A stretch of DNA of 64,000 nucleotides from Ktedonobacter racemifer DSM 44963 (lineage in GTDB: Bacteria; Chloroflexota; Ktedonobacteria; Ktedonobacterales; Ktedonobacteraceae): the NCBI RefSeq assembly GCF_000178855.1, contig NZ_ADVG01000001.1, positions 1,860,001-1,924,000 of the forward strand, read 5' to 3'. Below are positions 36,297-45,992 of the stretch, one piece after another. The position numbers were made by a program, and so were the translations under genes. Each line of letters opens with the position of its first letter. The stretch's first letter is position 1. The notes under the pieces are model-generated. The model saw nothing but the letters and a program-made list of their open reading frames with translations, was not told the origin of the DNA and did no database searches.

Positions 36297-37158
36297 ATGC
36301 ACTCCTGCCTCTACGTTTCATTTTACACATTGTGTATACCTCACGTATACCACTCTTGTCATGAAACACTAACAATTTGTGGAAGCTTTTTGTCCGTGAG
36401 ATTGCAATCTCTCTCCCGCTATCACATATCACTCTCATCAGTAAGCATCATCCGCTATCACCACTCTCCACATACTCGTTCTCATGAAATATGCCGCATA
36501 GTATAGGTACTCATGTCCTCATTAGTAAAGCGTACTATGCGCTTTCCTCTACCAACCCCCTGACAACCACCACCGCCTCTATGCTCAACAAAAATGTGCT
36601 CGAGGGCAAAAAAACCTGCAAGCTTAAAGAACTTACCATCCAATGCACATATATGTGGGGTGGAAGGCTTCATACACAAGAGGCAATACTGCACCATAGA
36701 CCCACAAAATAGAACTTACATGCTCGCTGTACGCTTGCCTCTTGCCGCTCATAGCACAGTGACGGATTACCAGAAAGGCTCGTAAAATAAAGAACATGTA
36801 GCGGAACGAGATCATGCATCTAGTTGACATACGAACAAACATAATTATAAATATGCATACATATGTCTTTAATCAGTATAACATCCTTCGTGGTCCATGC
36901 AAAGTATTTGCCACTCAATTTTGCCCATTTCGTCGAAAATTTCGCGGATCTCACAACACAGTGACTTTTGTACTACACAATGATGGGCAATTAATAATAA
37001 TCCACACTTTTGTATTTTCTTGCGTTTATAATTGCGCCAGGAACGGTACAAATGCGCCACCTTCTCTCTTCGCGCCTGCGGCGCTCAGGGGTAAGGCGAG
37101 TTTGCGAGCCGAGGCAGATAACAAAAGAGAACTGGCCCCCGGTATTTTTCGTGAAAAG
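36297..37158. other. Long AT-rich intergenic region without a supported gene
   Basis: About 860 bp between two divergent genes. Small frames on both strands lack domains, ribosome sites or a coding-like composition. One short stretch near 37065 (CGCGCCTGCGGCGCTC) resembles the hairpin of repeat family 2. I see no RNA gene or insertion sequence here. Confidence 0.5.
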
Positions 37159-37187
37159 TTGACGCTAGTCCCAGGCTGAGATAAGAT
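37159..37187 (+). promoter_or_regulatory. Sigma70-type promoter for the hydrolase-like/XPB genes
   Basis: TTGACG, a 17-bp spacer, then TAAGAT, located 44 bp upstream of the ATG at 37231. Confidence 0.6.
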
Positions 37188-37230
37188 ACGTTCCAGAAAT
37201 ATCTTCTTGATCAGGGGAGAGAGGCACAAC

Positions 37231-37905
37231 ATGACCTTATCAACACCTGCGGAGCGAGCAATCTCCTTCTATAGCAAGGGACAACCCGCATTTATCCTGG
37301 AGGGGGTCGTCCATGAACCGCTCCAGAAGATGCAGCTCGCGCCTGTCGTTATTTTATGCCATCCACAGCCTGCCAGTAGTAATATGAACGACAGTTTGCT
37401 CGTTGTCCTGGCACGTGCCCTGGCACTGGCAGGGATGTACGCTGTGCGCTTCAACTTCCGTGGCGTTGGTCGCAGCCAGGGGCAACAAACCGATGGGCGC
37501 CTGGAACCATTGGATCTGGCGGGCGCTATCGACATGGCACTCTCACTCCCAGGAGCCAATCCAGCCAAGCTCTGCGTTGTGGGGCATGGCTTCGGTGCTT
37601 ACATTGGACTCCTCTATGCCCCATTTGATCAACGGGTACGCACGCTTGTCTCTGTGAGCCTCCCTCTCTTTCGCGCGACAAGTGGCTTTCCACGTCCCTT
37701 CGAACGCCCCAAGCTCTTTGTGACGGGCGAGTTCGACGAGATCTGTCCTCTCTACAAGCTGGAACCCTTTGTGGAGCAACAGAGCGGCCCCAAGGGTATC
37801 AAAGTTATTACTGGCGCACGTCACCTGATGCGTGGCTTTGAAGAGCCTGCCGTGCTCGCAATCCTGAATTATATTAATAAATGGGCGAGCATGCCTGGAG
37901 TGTAG
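37231..37905 (+). CDS. Alpha/beta-hydrolase-fold protein lacking the nucleophilic Ser
   Basis: 224 aa, similar in layout to dienelactone-hydrolase-like proteins that begin with VILCHPQPASSNMND and FNFRGVGRSQG. The nucleophile elbow, normally G-x-S-x-G, reads VVGHGFGAY, so Gly occupies the Ser position. The acid-loop candidate GEFDEICP and a final His in TGARHLMRG are retained. It may be a non-catalytic member or use other chemistry. GGGGAGAGAGG precedes the ATG. The XPB helicase gene starts 3 nt after its stop, so the two are co-transcribed. Confidence 0.75.
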   Translation: MTLSTPAERAISFYSKGQPAFILEGVVHEPLQKMQLAPVVILCHPQPASSNMNDSLLVVLARALALAGMYAVRFNFRGVGRSQGQQTDGRLEPLDLAGAIDMALSLPGANPAKLCVVGHGFGAYIGLLYAPFDQRVRTLVSVSLPLFRATSGFPRPFERPKLFVTGEFDEICPLYKLEPFVEQQSGPKGIKVITGARHLMRGFEEPAVLAILNYINKWASMPGV

Positions 37906-37908
37906 TCC

Positions 37909-39624
37909 ATGAATCCCAAGAATCCAATGATCGTCCAGAGTGATCGTACTGTCTTACTTGAGGTCGATCACTCACTCCATGCCGAGGCTCGTGACGCGCT
38001 CTCACGCTTTGCAGAGCTTGAGAAATCACCGGAGCACATTCATACCTATCGTCTCTCGCCCCTTTCGCTCTGGAACGCGGCCTCCGGGGGCATGCAGGCA
38101 CCAGCCATTGTCGACCTGCTTGAACGCTATAGCAAATACCCCCTTCCGCCAAATATTCTGACCGATATCCACGACTACATCAGCCGCTATGGTCGTCTTA
38201 AGCTCATACGCGATGGCGACCAGTTGCTGCTCACCTCCGAAGATTCCCGCCTTATCACCGAAATTCTTCATCACCGGCTTATACAACCCTACCTGCTACG
38301 TCCACGCGATGCCTCGACCCTGCTGGTAGACGGCAGCCGAAGAGGGCATATCAAGCAAGCGCTGATCCATATCGGTTTTCCGGCTGAGGATCTCGCAGGC
38401 TACGCCGATGGCTCGCCCCTGCCCTTTAAACTTCGTGAGCACGATGAGGTAGGGGAGCCATTCATGCCTCGGACCTATCAGCAGGCCGCGTCCGCGGCCT
38501 TCTATGCAGGTGGAGCACCAGGTGGGGGCAGCGGCGTGGTTGTACTTCCCTGTGGCGCAGGCAAGACCATCGTTGGCCTGGTCACGATGGCCGACATTCA
38601 GCGCGCAACCTTGATTCTCACGCCCAATACCGTCGCGGTACGCCAGTGGATTCACGAGCTTCGCGCGAAAACCTCGCTTCCCCCTGAAATGATTGGAGAA
38701 TATACGGGTGAACGCAAGGATATCGCGCCAGTGACTGTCAGCACCTATCAGATGTTGACCTACCGCCGCGCCAATGGTGAGGAGGAAGGCGCAGAGTCGC
38801 TAGCAGACTACCCACACATCTCGCTCTTGACGAGCTATGACTGGGGACTGATTATCTATGATGAAGTCCACCTACTGCCTGCCCCGGTCTTTCGTGTCAC
38901 CGCCGAAATCCAGGCCCGTCGGCGCCTGGGGCTGACCGCCACTCTGGTGCGCGAAGATGGGCGTGAGGCCGATGTCTTCAGCCTGATCGGCCCCAAGAAG
39001 TATGATGTTCCCTGGCGCGAGCTTGAACGCCAGGGCTGGATCGCCACTGCCGAGTGTCATGAAATTCGCGTCAGCCTTCCAGATGAGGGTCAGCTGACCT
39101 ATGCCATGGCGCAGACACGGGAGAAATATCGCCTGGCCGCTGAAAATCCCGCCAAGTTTACGGTGACACGCCTCCTGTCCGAGCAGCATAGAGACGACCA
39201 GGTGCTTATCATTGGCCAATACCTCGACCAGCTCAAAGCGCTTGCCCAGGAGCTACAGGCGCCTCTCCTCACCGGGCGCACCTCGACAAGCCAGCGTGAA
39301 AAGCTCTATGAACAGTTTCGCCAGGGACAAATCAAACGCCTGGTCGTCAGCAAGGTCGCGAACTTTGCCATTGACCTGCCCGACGCGAATGTGGCGATTC
39401 AGGTCTCTGGCACCTTTGGCTCACGCCAGGAGGAGGCTCAGCGACTTGGACGCATCTTGCGCCCCAAAAGTAATGGCGGGATCGCGCACTTTTATACCAT
39501 CGTGACACGCGATACATGCGACCAGGATTTCTCCACCAACCGTCAGCTCTTCCTGACCGAACAGGGATATCGCTATAGCATCGAGGATGCAGAGGTGCTC
39601 CTCTCATCCTTGCCAGAAGCGTAA
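37909..39624 (+). CDS. XPB/Ssl2-like DNA repair helicase
   Basis: 571-aa superfamily 2 helicase of the XPB type found in archaea, actinomycetes and Chloroflexota. An N-terminal damage-recognition-like domain is followed by FMPRTYQQAAS, Walker A VVLPCGAGKT, the DEVH box IIYDEVHLLP, LGLTATLVREDGRE (containing the RED motif of XPB), and helicase C-terminal motifs SKVANFAIDLPDAN and RQEEAQRLGRILRPK. A 3'-5' unwinding role in nucleotide excision repair or transcription-coupled repair is expected from the family. GGAG lies in the short gap after the upstream gene. Confidence 0.92.
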   Translation: MNPKNPMIVQSDRTVLLEVDHSLHAEARDALSRFAELEKSPEHIHTYRLSPLSLWNAASGGMQAPAIVDLLERYSKYPLPPNILTDIHDYISRYGRLKLIRDGDQLLLTSEDSRLITEILHHRLIQPYLLRPRDASTLLVDGSRRGHIKQALIHIGFPAEDLAGYADGSPLPFKLREHDEVGEPFMPRTYQQAASAAFYAGGAPGGGSGVVVLPCGAGKTIVGLVTMADIQRATLILTPNTVAVRQWIHELRAKTSLPPEMIGEYTGERKDIAPVTVSTYQMLTYRRANGEEEGAESLADYPHISLLTSYDWGLIIYDEVHLLPAPVFRVTAEIQARRRLGLTATLVREDGREADVFSLIGPKKYDVPWRELERQGWIATAECHEIRVSLPDEGQLTYAMAQTREKYRLAAENPAKFTVTRLLSEQHRDDQVLIIGQYLDQLKALAQELQAPLLTGRTSTSQREKLYEQFRQGQIKRLVVSKVANFAIDLPDANVAIQVSGTFGSRQEEAQRLGRILRPKSNGGIAHFYTIVTRDTCDQDFSTNRQLFLTEQGYRYSIEDAEVLLSSLPEA

Positions 39625-39733
39625 TAGGACGTATGAGGAGGTACATGGAAAAACCTCTTCTTGACAGTACCATCAATGGAGTGGTACCTTGAGAGACGAA
39701 CAACGCTTCTTTACTATTTTCCAAGAGGATGGT

Positions 39734-40075
39734 ATGGCAGATACGTATATCTCTGTTACAAATGAAAACTTTCCTGAGCAGGTACTCCAGGCTCCGCAGC
39801 TCGTAGTCGTCTACTTTGCTGCTGATAAGAGTAATTCCTGCCAGATACAGGAACCCGAGTTTGTCGCGGTCAGCAAAGCGTACCAGGATCGCGTCACCTT
39901 TGCGAAGGTAAATGTCGAAAACGAGGAAGGTCTGACCAACCAGTACACAATCGATGGCATTCCGACCCTCGTCTTCTTCAAAGGGGGGAACGAGATCTAT
40001 CGCATCAAAGGCATTATGATGCGTGATAAGCTTCGTCGCCAGCTCGAAGGAGTCCTACTCGTAGCGAGCGAGTAA
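39734..40075 (+). CDS. Thioredoxin-fold protein without the CxxC active site
   Basis: 113-aa thioredoxin-like domain: TYISVTNENFPEQVL, VVVYFAADKSNSCQIQEPEF, VTFAKVNVENEEGL and the cis-Pro loop IDGIPTLVFFKGG. The position of WCGPC reads SNSCQI, so only one Cys remains and disulfide exchange as in classical thioredoxin is not possible. It could be a chaperone-like or monothiol protein. The ATG at 39734 has AAGAGGA upstream; an earlier ATG at 39689 would add 15 residues. Confidence 0.8.
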   Translation: MADTYISVTNENFPEQVLQAPQLVVVYFAADKSNSCQIQEPEFVAVSKAYQDRVTFAKVNVENEEGLTNQYTIDGIPTLVFFKGGNEIYRIKGIMMRDKLRRQLEGVLLVASE

Positions 40076-40158
40076 ATAGCGCCGCACGCTGCAACCCATT
40101 ACCACAAACAAACACGCTCCATACAGAACACAATGTATGGATGTGGGGGAGATTTTTT

Positions 40159-41205
40159 GTGAGTTTACTATACCCACTTCGATTAGAGTCTTCGCTACAC
40201 GAAACCATCTGGGGTGGACGCCGCCTGGAACGCGACAGTTGGAAGCAACTCCCAGAAGACGATACAGCCATCGGCGAGTCCTGGGAGACTGAGATCAGCA
40301 ATCGCATACTCAATGGTCCCCACGCGGGCAAGACCCTGGGCGCCCTTGTTGCCGAACAGGGAACGCCCTTGCTAGGAGCACAGGCCGTCGCAATATTCGG
40401 TGAGCGCTTCCCTCTCCTTGCCAAATTTATTGACGCCAACGCCCAACTCTCGGTCCAGGTTCACCCCAAGGATGGCTATGCCGCACGGCATGAGCATGGC
40501 AAGCTAGGCAAAACGGAGTACTGGTATATTCTGGCCGCCGAGCCAGGGGCCAGCATCGTGCATGGTTTTGAGGCTGAGACCACGAGCGAAGAGGTGCGCC
40601 AGGCCATTCAGGACGTTACCCTTGAATCGCTTATGCACGCTGAAACCGTACAAACCGGAGATGTCGTCTTCGTGCCAGCGGGAACCGTCCATGCGATTGG
40701 CGCAGGCATTTTGCTCTATGAATTACAGGAATACTCAGACGTTACCTATCGCATGTATGATTATGGACGTCTGACAGCCGCGGGGAAGCCACGTGAGCTG
40801 CATATTGACCGCTCGCTCGATGTCTCACACTATACAGTCTCCCCGCAAATCAAGATGCGCCCGGTCGTCCTCCATAGTAGCGAGCAATACGAGGAACGCT
40901 GCCTGGTCGCTTGCAAATACTTTGTCTCGCGCGAGCTTAAATTGCAGGCTCAGGGCGTTGTAGAAGATCGCACTACTGACAGCTGCGTCATTCTCACCTC
41001 GCTAGGCGCCACACTGGCGATTGCCTACGGAGCTGATTTCGTGGAGCATGAAACGCTCAAACGTGGTGAGACCATGATTTTGCCCGCCTCCCTGGGCGAG
41101 TATCGCCTACAAGGCCAAGGCCTCCTGCTGCGCTCATATGTCCCCTCCGCAGAGGATGCGGCGTGGCGCCTCTGGAACCAGGAAAACCCAGAGAGCAGCC
41201 TCTAA
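40159..41205 (+). CDS. manA: Mannose-6-phosphate isomerase, class I
   Basis: Zinc-dependent cupin enzyme that interconverts fructose-6-phosphate and mannose-6-phosphate. It starts SLLYPLRLESSLHETIWGG, and shows GESWETEISNR, FPLLAKFIDANAQLSVQVHP (with Gln and His zinc ligands; split FPLLAKFID and LSVQVHP), GKTEYWYIL with Glu, and VPAGTVHAIGAG with the second His. The second cupin half is present (348 aa). GTG at 40159 is preferred because GGGGGAG lies 7 nt upstream; an ATG at 40141 is possible. Role: mannose supply for polysaccharide or mannosylated products. Confidence 0.93.
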   Translation: MSLLYPLRLESSLHETIWGGRRLERDSWKQLPEDDTAIGESWETEISNRILNGPHAGKTLGALVAEQGTPLLGAQAVAIFGERFPLLAKFIDANAQLSVQVHPKDGYAARHEHGKLGKTEYWYILAAEPGASIVHGFEAETTSEEVRQAIQDVTLESLMHAETVQTGDVVFVPAGTVHAIGAGILLYELQEYSDVTYRMYDYGRLTAAGKPRELHIDRSLDVSHYTVSPQIKMRPVVLHSSEQYEERCLVACKYFVSRELKLQAQGVVEDRTTDSCVILTSLGATLAIAYGADFVEHETLKRGETMILPASLGEYRLQGQGLLLRSYVPSAEDAAWRLWNQENPESSL

Positions 41206-41336
41206 TTGAGCTATGTAGTAGTGGGATTGACGCTGCGGTGGCGCCACGCTGCTAAAGCACGCGCGGCGCCACAGACATTCCCGAGTTTTTTCTTATTTTC
41301 TTAAAAGAGCATAAGCACGCGTCGGCCAATGCAACG

Positions 41337-41828
41337 TCATGATTCAGAGCGGCGCCTGCGTCGCTCCTCTTCTAAATCTGTAATTGTCCCTTCGACAATG
41401 CGCGTTCTGGGCGGATCTTGCTGAGTCTGACCAAAGGGAGTATCAAACGGGCTAAAGCCAGACATGCCAGGCATCTGATCCTGCAAGCGCGAGACATTGG
41501 CTATGACTTGCGAGACACGCGTGGCGAAGTTGACAGCCAGGGTAATGGCGTACAAAATTCCCCAGACAAGCATTCCTACAAACAGGGTTACAAAGGCGCT
41601 CACAATACCATTCCAGGCTCCCCCTGCCATCCAGTTCGCCACCAGCTCATAGACACACATCACTCCAATGGGCAGCCAGAAGAAATGGACGAGCACACGC
41701 AGAAACCAGTGCAAAAACCACAAAACGGCTTTGACCGGATCTGAAGGCATGTTCCAGGGTGGGACAAGGTCGCGCACGGATTTGAGCTTAAAACGTTTTG
41801 ACGTGTTCACGGTAGCCCTCTTTGGCAC
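41337..41828 (-). CDS. Small membrane protein of unknown function
   Basis: 163 aa with two to three predicted membrane helices (VLWFLHWFLRVLVHFFWLPI, FVTLFVGMLVWGILYAITLA). It has a basic N terminus (KRATVNTSKRFKLKSV) and a polar C-terminal tail ending EEERRRRRSES. No domain is recognised. It is downstream of thrC on the same strand but separated from it by a terminator, so it is probably an independent gene. Confidence 0.65.
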   Translation of the reverse strand: MPKRATVNTSKRFKLKSVRDLVPPWNMPSDPVKAVLWFLHWFLRVLVHFFWLPIGVMCVYELVANWMAGGAWNGIVSAFVTLFVGMLVWGILYAITLAVNFATRVSQVIANVSRLQDQMPGMSGFSPFDTPFGQTQQDPPRTRIVEGTITDLEEERRRRRSES

Positions 41829-41916
41829 AGCACTCCCTCACGAGAGACACGATGAGATGTACATTCTTTCGTTCTATTGTAGCAGTACCGCTCTCGTTTT
41901 GCCAGGGACACGAATA

Positions 41917-41957
41917 ATAAAAAGAGGCCGCGCGGACCTCGTCACCGCGCGACCTCT
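41917..41957 (-). terminator. Intrinsic terminator after thrC
   Basis: On the minus strand the stem GAGGTCGCGCGG/CCGCGCGGCCTC (12 bp, one mismatch) is followed by TTTTTATTATT. It closes the thrB-thrC transcript. Confidence 0.85.
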
Positions 41958-42019
41958 CGCAACCACTCTCGCCGGCACGGCTCTACCGGTGGAGCAGTAG
42001 GGAGTGTAAGGGGTATGCG

Positions 42020-43465
42020 TTACTGCGCGAGCATAGCTCGCACAGCATCAAGGTTAGGCTTCACAACTGCGCTATTGCGCTGCTGAGGAATGCCAGTCAC
42101 GTTATCTTTGAGCAGGTTGCCCGTAAGAATACCAACGACACGCTCATCGCGCTTGATGACGCCTTCGGCCACCAGTTTATGCGCGCCGGCCAGGGTAGCG
42201 GCGGAGGCAGGCTCGCAGCCAATCCCCGAGCGATCAATAATCTCTTTAGCAGCCAGAATCTCCTCGTCTGTGACCTGGGCGACAATGCCATCGCAGGCCT
42301 CAATGACGGCGCGGGCGCGTGCATAGCTCACGGGATTGCCAATCTTGATGGCTGAGGCCACAGTATCGGCCTTCACACTGACCCGCTTCTGGAATTGCTG
42401 TTGATAGCTCTGATAAAAGGGATTGGCACCCGCGGCCTGAATCGCGGCGATGCGTGGGATTTGCGTAATGAGGGAGAGGTCATATGCCTGGCGGAAGGCC
42501 TTCCCAATCGCTGAAATATTGCCGAGGTTTCCTGCGGGCAGAATCAGCCAATCGGGGGCTTGCCAGTCGAGCTGCTGTAAGAGTTCGAAGCCGATGGCCT
42601 TCTGCCCCTCAACGCGGAAGGGATTCAGCGAGTTTAAGAGGTAGATCCCCAACTCGTTACAGACTTGCTCCACCAGCTGCATCGCGGCATCAAAATCGCC
42701 CTCGATCTGGACCGTTGTCGCGCCATAAGCCATCGTTTGCGCAAGTTTGCCAGCCGCCACGTTGCCCGCGGGCAGAAACACGATGCTACGCATGCCAGCC
42801 TGCGCGGCGTATGCCGCCAGCGAGGCCGAGGTATTGCCGGTAGAGGCACAGGCCACAGCGCTGGCCCCCAGCATATTGGCCATGGTTATCCCGGCGGTCA
42901 TGCCGCGGTCTTTAAAACTGCCGCTTGGATTTTCACCCTCGTGCTTGAGGAAAAACAGTTCCAAACCTGCATATGTACCGATCTGGCGATGGCCGATACG
43001 CCCTACGGGACAGTTCTCCATGCCCACAGGATAGAGGTTCGTATTCCCCTCTGGGCGCGTAATGACATAGCGTTCGGGCGCGGGCAAGATCAATTCGCGA
43101 TAGCGCCAGACACCGCTATAGTCAAGCAATAATTTATCTGTACTGATCGACCAGATAGGCGGAGACGAGGCGCGTTCATCAAAGACCTGGCGCCAGAGCG
43201 CTCCTACGGCTGAGGCATTGCTGGCACGCTCCATCAAGTGCCAGCTCTCCTCATCGCCCTGCATTCCCACCTGTTTAGGAAGCGTAAACTCCAGCTCGAC
43301 ATCAAGCACTCCACCACATTCACAACGATAGCGCGGCACCAGGCCCGTCGCCGAAGAGGACTGGGCCTCGACTGGTGGGTAGAGTGCTGAGCACTCCACG
43401 CACCGCAGTTGTATGGCTGATAAGAGAGCCGCTATTTCAGGTACAAGTGTCGCATGAGATTGCAT
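42020..43465 (-). CDS. thrC: Threonine synthase
   Basis: PLP enzyme that makes threonine from O-phosphohomoserine. N-terminal Cys pairs (RCVECSALYPP and YRCECGG) suggest a small zinc-binding extension, seen in many class II threonine synthases. The PLP lysine is in NPSGSFKDRGMT, followed by ACASTGNTSASLAAYAA and the glycine-rich loop LPAGNLGNI. Length 481 aa. The ATG at 43465 has AAGGA upstream and lies 7 nt after thrB. The frame also reads upstream into thrB without family features. Confidence 0.94.
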   Translation of the reverse strand: MQSHATLVPEIAALLSAIQLRCVECSALYPPVEAQSSSATGLVPRYRCECGGVLDVELEFTLPKQVGMQGDEESWHLMERASNASAVGALWRQVFDERASSPPIWSISTDKLLLDYSGVWRYRELILPAPERYVITRPEGNTNLYPVGMENCPVGRIGHRQIGTYAGLELFFLKHEGENPSGSFKDRGMTAGITMANMLGASAVACASTGNTSASLAAYAAQAGMRSIVFLPAGNVAAGKLAQTMAYGATTVQIEGDFDAAMQLVEQVCNELGIYLLNSLNPFRVEGQKAIGFELLQQLDWQAPDWLILPAGNLGNISAIGKAFRQAYDLSLITQIPRIAAIQAAGANPFYQSYQQQFQKRVSVKADTVASAIKIGNPVSYARARAVIEACDGIVAQVTDEEILAAKEIIDRSGIGCEPASAATLAGAHKLVAEGVIKRDERVVGILTGNLLKDNVTGIPQQRNSAVVKPNLDAVRAMLAQ

Positions 43466-43472
43466 ATTTTCC

Positions 43473-44498
43473 TTACCTGCCCCCCGGCCTGGCTGGAGAC
43501 CAGCAGAATTGATCGCCATAACGCGCACTATCTTCCTTTCGTATACGAGTTCGTGGAGTTTGCAAAACCCTGGCCCCGTTCTGGTCAGCTCGTAACACCC
43601 TACCCGTTCCCTCTACCCCATGCTCACGCGCCGTCAACTGCATAGCCCGCAAAATTTCCGAGAAGCGCGTGCTCGCCAGGGCGATAAGCGATGAACCACC
43701 ACCCGAGAGGCAGGCCCCATACGCCCCCGCGTCTTTGGCGGCTTGAATGATGCTGTCCATCGCGGGAAACAGGGCCTGGCGGTACGGTTGATGGAGCCGG
43801 TCCTGCATAGCTTCTCCAATCACTTCATATTTCCCCATCTGCAAGGCAGATAACAACAGTGCCACGCGCCCGGTATTAAATGTAACATCTGTTCGTGTAT
43901 AGCTTGCTGGCAGGAGTCCCCTACCCGCCACGGTATCCATAGGAAAGGTTGGTGTAAAGATGATGGCCTTTAACGCTTCAGGAAAAGGCGTCTTGATGGC
44001 ATGCGCCTTCCCATTCATCATGGTTGTGGCCACCAGTCCCCCCAGCAAGGCCGGAGCGACATTATCCGGATGATTGCCCGCCTCCATTTCAACCGCCAGA
44101 TCCAATAAATCATCCCTGGACACCACCTTCCCACGCTTACGCAACCACTCGTTCGCCGCGACAAGTCCTCCAATGACCGCGGTCGCGCTGCTGCCCAATC
44201 CACACCCCGGAGGAATGTGAATTTGCATACGAATGCGCACCGTCGGCAGAGGCTCGCCCTGGCGCTCAAACAAGGTCGCAAACGCGCGAAAGAAGAGGTT
44301 ATCAGCCCCTCGCTCTAGTCCTGAACCCAGCGGTCCCAGGACCTCGATCTCTGGAAGAAGCGGGTCCACACCACCTTCTACTACGCTAAATCGATTGTAT
44401 AGCTGTAGCGCCAGCCCCAGGCTATCAAAACCAGGGCCTAAGTTAGCGGACGTCGCTGGTGCTAAAACTTCTACTGAAGCAGGTAATGCCAGTGCCAT
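43473..44498 (-). CDS. thrB: Homoserine kinase
   Basis: GHMP-family kinase that phosphorylates homoserine. It starts VEVLAPATSANLGPGFDSLG and has the phosphate-binding loop IHIPPGCGLGSSATAV, EMEAGNHPDNVAPALLGG and the C-terminal motif GAYGACLSGGGSSLIALA. Length 341 aa, slightly long because of a C-terminal tail (ending RKEDSARYGDQFCW...). It precedes thrC by a few nucleotides, forming a thrBC operon. An AT-rich promoter region lies upstream (44540-44690). Confidence 0.93.
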   Translation of the reverse strand: MALALPASVEVLAPATSANLGPGFDSLGLALQLYNRFSVVEGGVDPLLPEIEVLGPLGSGLERGADNLFFRAFATLFERQGEPLPTVRIRMQIHIPPGCGLGSSATAVIGGLVAANEWLRKRGKVVSRDDLLDLAVEMEAGNHPDNVAPALLGGLVATTMMNGKAHAIKTPFPEALKAIIFTPTFPMDTVAGRGLLPASYTRTDVTFNTGRVALLLSALQMGKYEVIGEAMQDRLHQPYRQALFPAMDSIIQAAKDAGAYGACLSGGGSSLIALASTRFSEILRAMQLTAREHGVEGTGRVLRADQNGARVLQTPRTRIRKEDSARYGDQFCWSPARPGGR

Positions 44499-44687
44499 CG
44501 GCGGCTACCTGCCTTTCCATTTGAAGACGCATCGCGTTTCTCCTTTTCGCCTTCTCGGCTATTCTACCATGTTTTACAATATAAATGACAATATCAGTAC
44601 AAAAGTCATATCAAAGATCTACATAAGTAGCATGTTTCGATATCAATACTTTTACACAATTATGCGTATATCCCTCTGTGATGACAG

Positions 44688-44721
44688 AAAAAAGTGCCGA
44701 AACGTATTCACGCCTCGGCAC
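44688..44721 (-). terminator. Intrinsic terminator after leuA
   Basis: On the minus strand GTGCCGA/TCGGCAC with a 14-nt loop is followed by CTTTTTTCTG. It separates leuA from thrB. Confidence 0.85.
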
Positions 44722-44759
44722 TCACAGACGTTACAATCACAACCATGGAGCAATATATG

Positions 44760-45935
44760 CTACACCGCCGAGGGGGTTTCTTGCATGCACTCTGCGATAT
44801 AGACCAGGTCATGATCCACCACGGTTTTCTGCCGCTCAGCCATCGCGATAAAGCTCTTGTATGCGTACTTGAGCTGCTCCGCCGAAAGCCTGTATCCCAG
44901 CTTACGCAAACGCGCATCCAGACCGTGTCGCCCCGAGTGCTTGCCCAGCACCAGATTCGTGTCGCCCCAGCCTACTGACTGAGGCGTCATAATTTCGTAC
45001 GTCAAGGCATGCTTGAGGACTCCATCCTGGTGGATACCCGCTTCGTGCGCGAAGGCGTTGAGGCCGACAATCGCTTTGTTTGGCTGGACCGGCAGGCCAG
45101 TGACGCGGCTGACCACGCGACTGGCGTCCAATAGCTGTTCAGCCTGCACACGTGTCTCGACCCCGAAGGCTTCTGGACGCGTACGCAACGCCATGACGAC
45201 CTCTTCTAGAGCTGTGTTACCCGCGCGCTCACCGATGCCATTGATCGTGACCTCGACCTGGCGTGCGCCAGCGCGAATTGCCGCCAGGGTATTAGCCGTG
45301 GCCATGCCCAGGTCATCATGGCAATGGGCGCTCAAGGTGACCTGCTCAATGCCCGGTACATGCGCACTCACATAGTGGAAGAGCGCTTCATACTCACCCG
45401 GCGTGCTATAACCCACGGTATCAGGCACGTTAATAATACTGGCCCCGGCTTTGATCGCCACGTCAAATACCTGACAGAGGAAGTCACGGTCGCTGCGTGT
45501 GGCGTCCTCCGCCGAGAACTCGACGGTCGGGCAGTAAGCACGGGCGCGCGCTACCATGGTTTTCACGCGCTGCAAGGCCTCTTCGCGACTGATGTTCAGC
45601 TTGTGCTGAAGATGGATATCTGAGGTAGCAAGAAAGACATGAATCACGGGACGCTCGGCCTCGCGAATGGCGTCCCAGGCCGCGTCGATATCGCCTGCCG
45701 TGGCGCGCGCAAGCGCGGCTACCGCGACCCCTTTCGTCCGACGCGCGATCTCACGGACCGCGGCAAGATCATCAGGGGAGGCCGCAGGAAAGCCTGCCTC
45801 AATACAATCTACCCGAAGCGTAACGAGCTGCTCCGCTACTTGCAACTTCTCTTCAATTGTCATCGTTGCCCCTGGCGACTGCTCACCGTCACGCAGGGTG
45901 GTATCGAAAATCTTTACTACCTCAGAAGCTTCCAT
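44760..45935 (-). CDS. leuA: 2-isopropylmalate synthase lacking the C-terminal regulatory domain
   Basis: Condenses acetyl-CoA with 2-ketoisovalerate in leucine synthesis. Catalytic TIM-barrel motifs: FDTTLRDGEQSPGATM, SAHCHDDLGMATANTLAAI (metal-binding HCHDD), and NAFAHEAGIHQDGVL. It ends soon after the subdomain LGKHSGRHGLDARLRKLGY at 391 aa, where full-length LeuA is about 510 aa. The leucine-binding allosteric domain is therefore absent, and no lost fragment is seen before the terminator. It could instead be a homocitrate- or citramalate-synthase-like paralogue, but its neighbours ilvC and ilvBN favour LeuA. Confidence 0.85.
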   Translation of the reverse strand: MEASEVVKIFDTTLRDGEQSPGATMTIEEKLQVAEQLVTLRVDCIEAGFPAASPDDLAAVREIARRTKGVAVAALARATAGDIDAAWDAIREAERPVIHVFLATSDIHLQHKLNISREEALQRVKTMVARARAYCPTVEFSAEDATRSDRDFLCQVFDVAIKAGASIINVPDTVGYSTPGEYEALFHYVSAHVPGIEQVTLSAHCHDDLGMATANTLAAIRAGARQVEVTINGIGERAGNTALEEVVMALRTRPEAFGVETRVQAEQLLDASRVVSRVTGLPVQPNKAIVGLNAFAHEAGIHQDGVLKHALTYEIMTPQSVGWGDTNLVLGKHSGRHGLDARLRKLGYRLSAEQLKYAYKSFIAMAERQKTVVDHDLVYIAECMQETPSAV

Positions 45936-45992
45936 GGCGCAGTGTCTCCCTTTCTTCAGCTCACTTCGCGAGGTCGTGCAGCAACCTTGCTG

